Shown piece by piece: positions 62,046 through 64,000 of a stretch of DNA of 64,000 nt (position 1 is the first letter of the stretch; each line of letters begins with the position of its first letter). A model generated the notes under the pieces. That model was not told the origin of the DNA. It was given only the letters and a program-made list of their open reading frames with translations, and made no database searches. Both the position numbers and the translations under genes were made by a program. Source of the DNA: Bacteroidota bacterium (lineage in GTDB: Bacteria; Bacteroidota; Bacteroidia; Flavobacteriales; Flavobacteriaceae). The stretch lies in contig JAHJTN010000006.1 in NCBI GenBank assembly GCA_018829465.1, positions 1 to 64,000 of the forward strand, in the 5' to 3' direction.

Positions 62046-62966
62046 TTAATGAACCGCTCTGAAATGATTTGGGCTAAAACCTGTTTTACTTTTGAAAAAT
62101 TTACTGAAATGTTGGGGATATTTAAAACCTAAAGAATAGGCAATCTGACCAACCGGTTTATTGGAATTTAACAGATTAATCTTGGCCTTATTAATTATGT
62201 GTAAATGGACATGTTCTATAAAACTTTTCCCGGTCTCCTTCTTTAGCAGGTCACTTAGATATTTTCCGGACATGTTCATCGCTTTCCCACATTCATCCAA
62301 TGAGGGAATGCCTGATTCAATATGTTGATCATCGTCAAAATATTGCTTTAAATATTTTTCAAATTTAGATTGATAGTCCTTGTTCAAATAGATCCTACTT
62401 AAAAATTGACGGTCATAAAACCGTTGACTATACTTTAGGATAGATTCCAGATGATGACAAATAATATCTATACTGTGTTCGTCTTGCTTTTGGTTTAATT
62501 CGTCTTCCATTTTATTGGCAAATCCCTTTAATAATAATTTCTCTTTTTCAGATAGGTGGAGGGCTTCACTAAACTCATAATCAAAAAATGAATATTTAGA
62601 AATGGTTTTTCCAAGGCTTGATTTTTGAATTAAATCAGGATGAAAAACCAATGACCACCCTGCCAAATCTGGTTCTTTGGTATTTGAAGGAACAATTACC
62701 TGTCCGGGCGATATAAAGACCAATGTGCCTTCTTCGTAATCATAATGATTTCTGCCATATTGTAAAACACACCTAAGGTTCTCTTTCAAAGCTATGATGT
62801 ACAATTCGCTCACTAAACGAATATCTGTAAAATCAGTTTCGACCTGAGGCCTATTTTCAATTACTGATATCAATGGGTGGCGTGGTTCATTTAAACCTAA
62901 CATGGCGTGGACATCGCTAACTTGTTTAATAGTGATAATTTTATCTTTTTTAGAGTCAATTAACAT
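62046..62966 (-). CDS. AraC family transcriptional regulator
   Basis: A 306-residue regulator. The N-terminal part (about 1-180) is a cupin-like sensor (GTLVFISPGQVIVPSNTKEPD). The C-terminal AraC domain (about 205-306) holds two helix-turn-helices: IPSLDECGKAMNMSGKYLSDLL and KPVGQIAYSLGFKYPQHFSKFF. This type is common in flavobacteria beside small redox or transport genes. A TATTTTTG motif lies upstream on the minus strand, overlapped in its -33 region by a TTCAGGGTT repeat, which suggests autoregulation. Confidence 0.92.
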   Translation of the reverse strand: MLIDSKKDKIITIKQVSDVHAMLGLNEPRHPLISVIENRPQVETDFTDIRLVSELYIIALKENLRCVLQYGRNHYDYEEGTLVFISPGQVIVPSNTKEPDLAGWSLVFHPDLIQKSSLGKTISKYSFFDYEFSEALHLSEKEKLLLKGFANKMEDELNQKQDEHSIDIICHHLESILKYSQRFYDRQFLSRIYLNKDYQSKFEKYLKQYFDDDQHIESGIPSLDECGKAMNMSGKYLSDLLKKETGKSFIEHVHLHIINKAKINLLNSNKPVGQIAYSLGFKYPQHFSKFFKSKTGFSPNHFRAVH

Positions 62967-62993
62967 AAGACAGGCACTTTAGGGCATAATAAT

Positions 62994-63001
62994 CAAAAAT
63001 A
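62994..63001 (-). promoter_or_regulatory. -7 promoter element TATTTTTG for the AraC gene
   Basis: TAnnTTTG on the minus strand, 28 bp before the start codon at 62966. Confidence 0.4.
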
Positions 63002-63013
63002 ATCATTTTTATA

Positions 63014-63065
63014 TTAATTTTTCAGGGTTCTTCCGAGTTTTTTGGTTCAGGGTTAACGCGTCTTC
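63014..63065. repeat. direct repeat R1 with two TTCAGGGTT motifs
   Basis: About 50 bp nearly identical to R2 at 63789-63842. Contains TTCAGGGTT at 63021-63029 and 63046-63054, 25 bp apart. It lies just upstream of the AraC gene. Confidence 0.65.
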
Positions 63066-63214
63066 CAAGTTTTTTAATGTCTTTTCCGTCCGTAATCCTC
63101 CTGGTTTAACCCCGATAAAAGCTGCCCCGATGGACCGGAAAGTTTCCGTTTGGATTATTTATGTTGAAATAAAATAATCGGTTTTTATAAACAGTACACA
63201 GCCACAAGACCATT

Positions 63215-63604
63215 TTAAATGACCGAATAAATGATGATTGTGCCAATTACAAATGCGAATGGTGCAAGGAATTGAAAATACAAGGGTTTTAAAATGTTAG
63301 CTGCTTTAACCGAGAAATTGTGGTGAAGCTGTCGTGGCACAAAATATAAAACCAAAGAAGTGAGCAACATAAACCAACCCAATAGTTTAAAAATGTCCGG
63401 ATATTTTGAAATGTCAGCAGACAAAATAAGTGCAACGGCGGGAATCATTCGAATGGTTATTTCCGCATAATTGATAAAATGGGTACTTCCTGCTTTTCGC
63501 AAAATCTGGTTTGCTTTTTCAGGATTTATAAGCATTAAAAGTCCCGTGCAAATAAAAAAAAGGCCGAAAATTACTGTTGTCCATTTGGCTATTAAATCAA
63601 TCAT
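63215..63604 (-). CDS. small four-helix membrane protein
   Basis: A 129-residue protein with four predicted membrane helices (about 8-26, 46-62, 70-87 and 105-128). It has no signal peptide beyond the first helix and few polar motifs; the loop LINPEKANQILRKAGSTHFI is the most distinctive part. It resembles DoxX-like or DUF-type small membrane proteins in layout, but I do not recognise the family. It lies upstream of the AraC gene on the same strand, between the R1 and R2 repeats. Confidence 0.6.
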   Translation of the reverse strand: MIDLIAKWTTVIFGLFFICTGLLMLINPEKANQILRKAGSTHFINYAEITIRMIPAVALILSADISKYPDIFKLLGWFMLLTSLVLYFVPRQLHHNFSVKAANILKPLYFQFLAPFAFVIGTIIIYSVI

Positions 63605-64000
63605 TTGTATTGTCTGTTTTTGTTAGTAGGGTAGATTTTAGGGTTGCGGGTATCGATTACGGGCATAAAATTTAGGGCATTTCGTAGCTGTTAACTTGTC
63701 GGCCGAGACGAAGTCTGCAAAAAACCAAAAACTCGCTAAAACCAATGACCACCCTATGTTTTTTCCCATTATTGAGATGCGATTTTTTTTAATTTTTCAG
63801 GATTCTTTCCGAGTTTTTTGGGTTCAGAGTTTACGCTTCTTTATAGTTTTTCATAATTATTTCGATCTCTAATTAAAGAAAAACAACCAAAACTTAAATA
63901 ACGATGATGCGTTTTAAACATTTAGCCGAAATACTTTAATAAGAAGGATTGTTTTTAAAAGCATTTCAATTAGTAAACACATCCCACTTTTACACAACTT
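63605..64000. other. noncoding right edge with repeat R2
   Basis: No supported gene. Holds R2 (63789-63842) and an exact 18-mer, AAAACCAATGACCACCCT (63738-63755), that also occurs inside the AraC gene at 62644-62661. Confidence 0.5.
63789..63842. repeat. direct repeat R2
   Basis: Matches R1 with a few small indels. Contains TTCAGGATT at 63796-63804 and TTCAGAGTT at 63823-63831, 27 bp apart. Confidence 0.65.

Noticed and set aside
63014-63842. Integron attC sites around the small membrane protein
   Set aside because: GTTAAC-like ends are present, but there is no attC-type paired R/L box structure and no integrase.

Overview
The window looks like chromosome from a member of the Bacteroidota, most likely a flavobacterium. 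The evidence is the repeated promoter motif TAnnTTTG (mostly TATCTTTG) just ahead of genes, the near absence of Shine-Dalgarno sequences, a SusC/SusD pair, a type IX secretion sorting domain, the TPR-like gene-secG-groES-groEL order, and a cytochrome oxidase assembly cluster with two adjacent subunit III genes. I see no CRISPR array, rRNA, complete mobile element or replication origin.

Layout. 1-2.1 kb: a thymidylate synthase-like remnant with an internal deletion, a short tandem repeat, a two-repeat secreted protein and a metallo-beta-lactamase-fold enzyme. 2.1-7.5 kb: heme O synthase, two oxidase subunit III genes and subunit IV, then a degenerate SCO-like protein, a true SCO copper chaperone, a DUF420-like protein and a small CxxC membrane protein; together these build the terminal oxidase. 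7.6-14.8 kb: a MacB-type efflux operon (ATPase, two permeases, adaptor, TolC, second adaptor). 14.8-31.7 kb: mainly housekeeping genes (tsaB, DUF255, a methyltransferase, secG, groESL, a SulP transporter, YggS, rnz, a YncE-like propeller, mfd, aminopeptidase P). 31.9-33.3 kb: a cystathionine beta-synthase-like enzyme. 33.4-40.0 kb: a surface polysaccharide cluster (acetyltransferase, three GT4 glycosyltransferases, polymerase/ligase, initiating sugar-phosphate transferase). 40.1-45.3 kb: a phosphopantetheinyl transferase, a GH113-like hydrolase, an M20 peptidase, tRNA-Leu(UAG), an ankyrin lipoprotein, cytochrome P460 and cytochrome c. 45.4-60.1 kb: a polysaccharide utilization locus (transmembrane LuxR-type regulator, SusC, SusD, two GH144-like enzymes flanking a sulfatase, and GH3), predicted to act on a beta-1,2-glucan or a decorated relative. 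60.4-64 kb: a T9SS-sorted protein, a tail-collar-like surface protein, an AraC regulator and a small membrane protein.

The observations I find most interesting: (1) a repeated leader element, in tandem before ctaB and once more after the aminopeptidase P gene, whose hairpin pairs with the downstream AUG, with a compensatory base change between copies; (2) an AT-rich cassette that appears to have replaced the first part of a glycosyltransferase, leaving the old N-terminus stranded upstream; (3) a 17-bp site in inverted orientation flanking the regulator/SusC intergenic region; (4) a beta-1,2-glucan-type locus carrying a formylglycine sulfatase; (5) a SCO-like protein that lacks the copper-binding cysteines, encoded directly ahead of an intact SCO.
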